The position numbers were made by a program, and so were the translations under genes. The notes under the pieces are model-generated. The model was not told the DNA's origin and did no database searches. It saw only the letters and a list, made by a program, of their open reading frames with translations. DNA of 64,000 bases from Methylopumilus sp026399645 (GTDB taxonomy: Bacteria > Pseudomonadota > Gammaproteobacteria > Burkholderiales > Methylophilaceae), in assembly GCF_965184065.1 (NCBI RefSeq), contig NZ_OZ239098.1; one strand, 5' to 3'. Positions 62,239-64,000 of the stretch are shown here, piece by piece. Within the stretch, counting starts at the first letter, position 1. Every line of letters starts with the position of its first letter.

Positions 62239-63792
62239 ATGGCTCTCGATATAACAATTAAAAATCAATTAAAAGATTACATGGCTAGGCTTGTTAATCC
62301 AATTAAGCTTCTGGCAAATCTTGACGAGACAGCTTCATCCCAAGAAATGCTAGAGATGTTAGAAGAAGTTGCTTCTTTGTCAGAAAAAATAACTTTAAAT
62401 AAAGAAACAGATGTTTCTAAAAGAATTCCATCTTTTGAAGTCAATCGAGAAACAGATCTTACGGGTATAACTTTCGCAGGCATTCCCTCGGGGCATGAAT
62501 TTACGTCATTTGTGTTGGCTTTGCTTCAGGCAGGTGGACATCCAATAAAGATAGATGCTGAAAAAATAGAGCAAATTAAGAATATTCAAGGCAAGTTTCA
62601 TTTTGAAACTTATATTTCGTTGAGTTGCCATAATTGTCCTGATGTTGTTCAGGCGTTAAATGCAATGTCTATTATTAATTCCAACATTTCGCACGTCATG
62701 ATAGATGGCGCATTATTTCAGAAGGAAGTAGAAGACAAACAAATTATGGCTGTACCTACTATCTTTCTTAATGGTAAGACTTTTGGTCAAGGAAGAATGG
62801 AGCTTGATGAAATTGTAAACAAGATCGACTCAAGTGCTAGCTTAAAAGAAGCTGAGAAAATTTCCAAAAAAGAGACATACGATATTTTAATTGTTGGTGG
62901 TGGTCCAGCCGGGGCTTCAGCTGCTGTATATAGTGCACGAAAAGGCCTTCGAACAGGAATTGTGTCCGAGCGTTTTGGTGGGCAAGTGATGGATACTTTA
63001 GGCATAGAAAATTTTATTTCAGTCAAAGCTACAGAAGGACCAAAATTAGTAACAGCTCTTGAAGAACACGTGAAGGAATACGATGTTGATATTATGAATT
63101 TACAGCGTGCAAAGAGTATTCAAAAAAATGATGAAAATGCTTTATTTGAAGTAGAGCTAGAAAATGGTGGAAAGCTGAAAAGCAAATCAGTCATTGTTGC
63201 AACAGGTGCAAGATGGAGGGAATTAAATGTTCCTGGCGAAAAAGAATTTAAAGGTAAGGGTGTTGCTTATTGCCCGCATTGCGATGGACCTTTATTTAAA
63301 GGTAAACACGTTGCAGTCATAGGTGGAGGAAACTCTGGCGTTGAGGCTACTATTGATCTTGCAAATATCGTAGGGCATGTCACGCTTTTTGAATTTGCCC
63401 CAGAACTCAAAGCTGACGATATTTTACAAAAGAGACTCTATAGCTTGTCAAATGTAGATGTCATATTAAATGCACAAACCTTGGAAGTCCTTGGCACTGA
63501 TAAAGTGAATAGCATGATTTATCTTGATCGAAAAACAAACGAAAAGAAAACGATTCCACTTGAAGGCATTTTTATTCAAATTGGACTTTTGCCAAATACT
63601 GACTTTGTAAAAAATACTGTAGATCTCTCTAAGTTTGGAGAAATTATTATTGATAGTCATGGGCAATCTTCATTGAAAGGACTTTTCGCAGCTGGGGACG
63701 CTACTACCGTGCCTTATAAACAGATTATTATTGCAATGAGCGAGGGCGCTAAAGCTTCCTTAGGAGCTTTTGATTACTTGATTCGCCAATAA
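62239..63792 (+). CDS. ahpF: Alkyl hydroperoxide reductase subunit F
   Basis: AhpF uses NADH to re-reduce AhpC. The 517-residue flavoprotein has the N-terminal thioredoxin-like fold pair with CHNC (Cys130, Cys133), FAD-binding ILIVGGGPAGASAAVYSARKG (about 215-235), the NAD-binding VAVIGGGNSGVEATIDLAN, and the active disulfide CPHC (Cys345, Cys348), ending in GLFAAGDATTVPYKQIIIAMSEGAKASLGAFDYL. It follows ahpC with a shared promoter. Confidence 0.97.
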   Translation: MALDITIKNQLKDYMARLVNPIKLLANLDETASSQEMLEMLEEVASLSEKITLNKETDVSKRIPSFEVNRETDLTGITFAGIPSGHEFTSFVLALLQAGGHPIKIDAEKIEQIKNIQGKFHFETYISLSCHNCPDVVQALNAMSIINSNISHVMIDGALFQKEVEDKQIMAVPTIFLNGKTFGQGRMELDEIVNKIDSSASLKEAEKISKKETYDILIVGGGPAGASAAVYSARKGLRTGIVSERFGGQVMDTLGIENFISVKATEGPKLVTALEEHVKEYDVDIMNLQRAKSIQKNDENALFEVELENGGKLKSKSVIVATGARWRELNVPGEKEFKGKGVAYCPHCDGPLFKGKHVAVIGGGNSGVEATIDLANIVGHVTLFEFAPELKADDILQKRLYSLSNVDVILNAQTLEVLGTDKVNSMIYLDRKTNEKKTIPLEGIFIQIGLLPNTDFVKNTVDLSKFGEIIIDSHGQSSLKGLFAAGDATTVPYKQIIIAMSEGAKASLGAFDYLIRQ

Positions 63793-63794
63793 GT

Positions 63795-64000
63795 TTATAT
63801 CTTATTGGCTGCAATAATTTCTTTAAGTAGCGGAAGAGTAATAGGCCTTTTGTAACTTAAAGACCATTTATCTAAATCTTCTAAAATAGAAAATAAATTT
63901 GGCATATCTCTTTTTAGATATCTTAAGCAATAGTCAATAATATCCGCGTTAAGTTTTATACCCCTTTCATCAGCGTGCCTTAGAAGTGCTAACTTTTTTT
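63795..64000 (-). CDS. hda: DnaA-inactivating protein Hda, C-terminal end
   Basis: The minus-strand frame ending at the stop at 63795-63797 reads KKLALLRHADERGIKLNADI, then IIDYCLRYLKRDMPNLFSIL, EDLDKWSLSYKRPITLPLLKEII. This matches the lid region of DnaA-like AAA+ proteins without the DnaA DNA-binding domain, as in Hda, which helps inactivate DnaA after initiation. The N-terminal part, with Walker motifs, lies outside the window. It ends two bases after the ahpF stop. Confidence 0.82.
   Translation of the reverse strand, partial: KKLALLRHADERGIKLNADIIDYCLRYLKRDMPNLFSILEDLDKWSLSYKRPITLPLLKEIIAANKI

Overview
The window is an A+T-rich (by eye well under 45% GC), gene-dense bacterial chromosome segment with short intergenic gaps. 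Gene content and order point to a streamlined betaproteobacterium, most likely Methylophilaceae in the broad sense (the OM43 / Candidatus Methylopumilus type of small methylotroph). Supporting signs are the runs rsmB-DUF4390-ntrY-ntrX and kdsD-kdsC-lptC-lptA-lptB-rpoN-hpf-hprK-rapZ-PTS, an SAH riboswitch before ahcY, and a PQQ-type beta-propeller protein. The taxon is an inference; no rRNA or methanol dehydrogenase gene lies here.

Layout. 1-5200: truB end, rpsO, pnp, a DksA with a histone-H1-like tail, folD and an EF-hand protein. 5227-5571: a promoter and the tRNA operon Pro-Arg-His. 5645-16505: moeB, valS, tusA and rhodanese, membrane and acyltransferase genes, a secreted HNH protein, a newly read 57-residue zinc-motif ORF, a ROK kinase, DedA and SelO. 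16551-21319: small membrane or secreted proteins (two are tandem paralogues), tRNA-Phe, then a panB-like/fthC cassette bounded by a damaged second copy of the tRNA-Phe locus, followed by arsC-aquaporin. 21402-24245: cobalamin riboswitch, btuB and btuM. 24316-36935: yggX, phoU, rpiA, ilvA, a beta-propeller gene, 6S RNA beside zapA, xerC, dapF, a lipid A acyltransferase gene, and the methyl-cycle cluster metK-(SAH riboswitch)-ahcY-metF. 37113-43851: def-fmt-rsmB-DUF4390-ntrY-ntrX. 43853-55712: a continuous minus-strand run from kdsD to xth covering LPS export, sigma-54 and a regulatory PTS. 55803-64000: a CPA2 antiporter, thiO, a SOUL protein, moaC, an M48 protease, ahpC-ahpF and the end of hda.

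Themes. One-carbon and methyl metabolism recur: folD, metF, metK, ahcY, fthC, a PanB-like enzyme and B12 uptake, with two metabolite riboswitches. Regulation shows reductive evolution: HprK is reduced to its kinase domain and NtrX has lost the AAA+ motifs needed to work with sigma-54. No CRISPR array, insertion sequence, prophage or clear defence system was seen. The most unusual structure is the 1.7-kb panB/fthC cassette next to tRNA-Phe. Its far end is a copy of the tRNA locus from which the tRNA body has been cut out precisely between two TGGCCA hexamers, leaving the old tRNA promoter pointing into fthC. fthC is missing from its usual place beside the 6S RNA gene.
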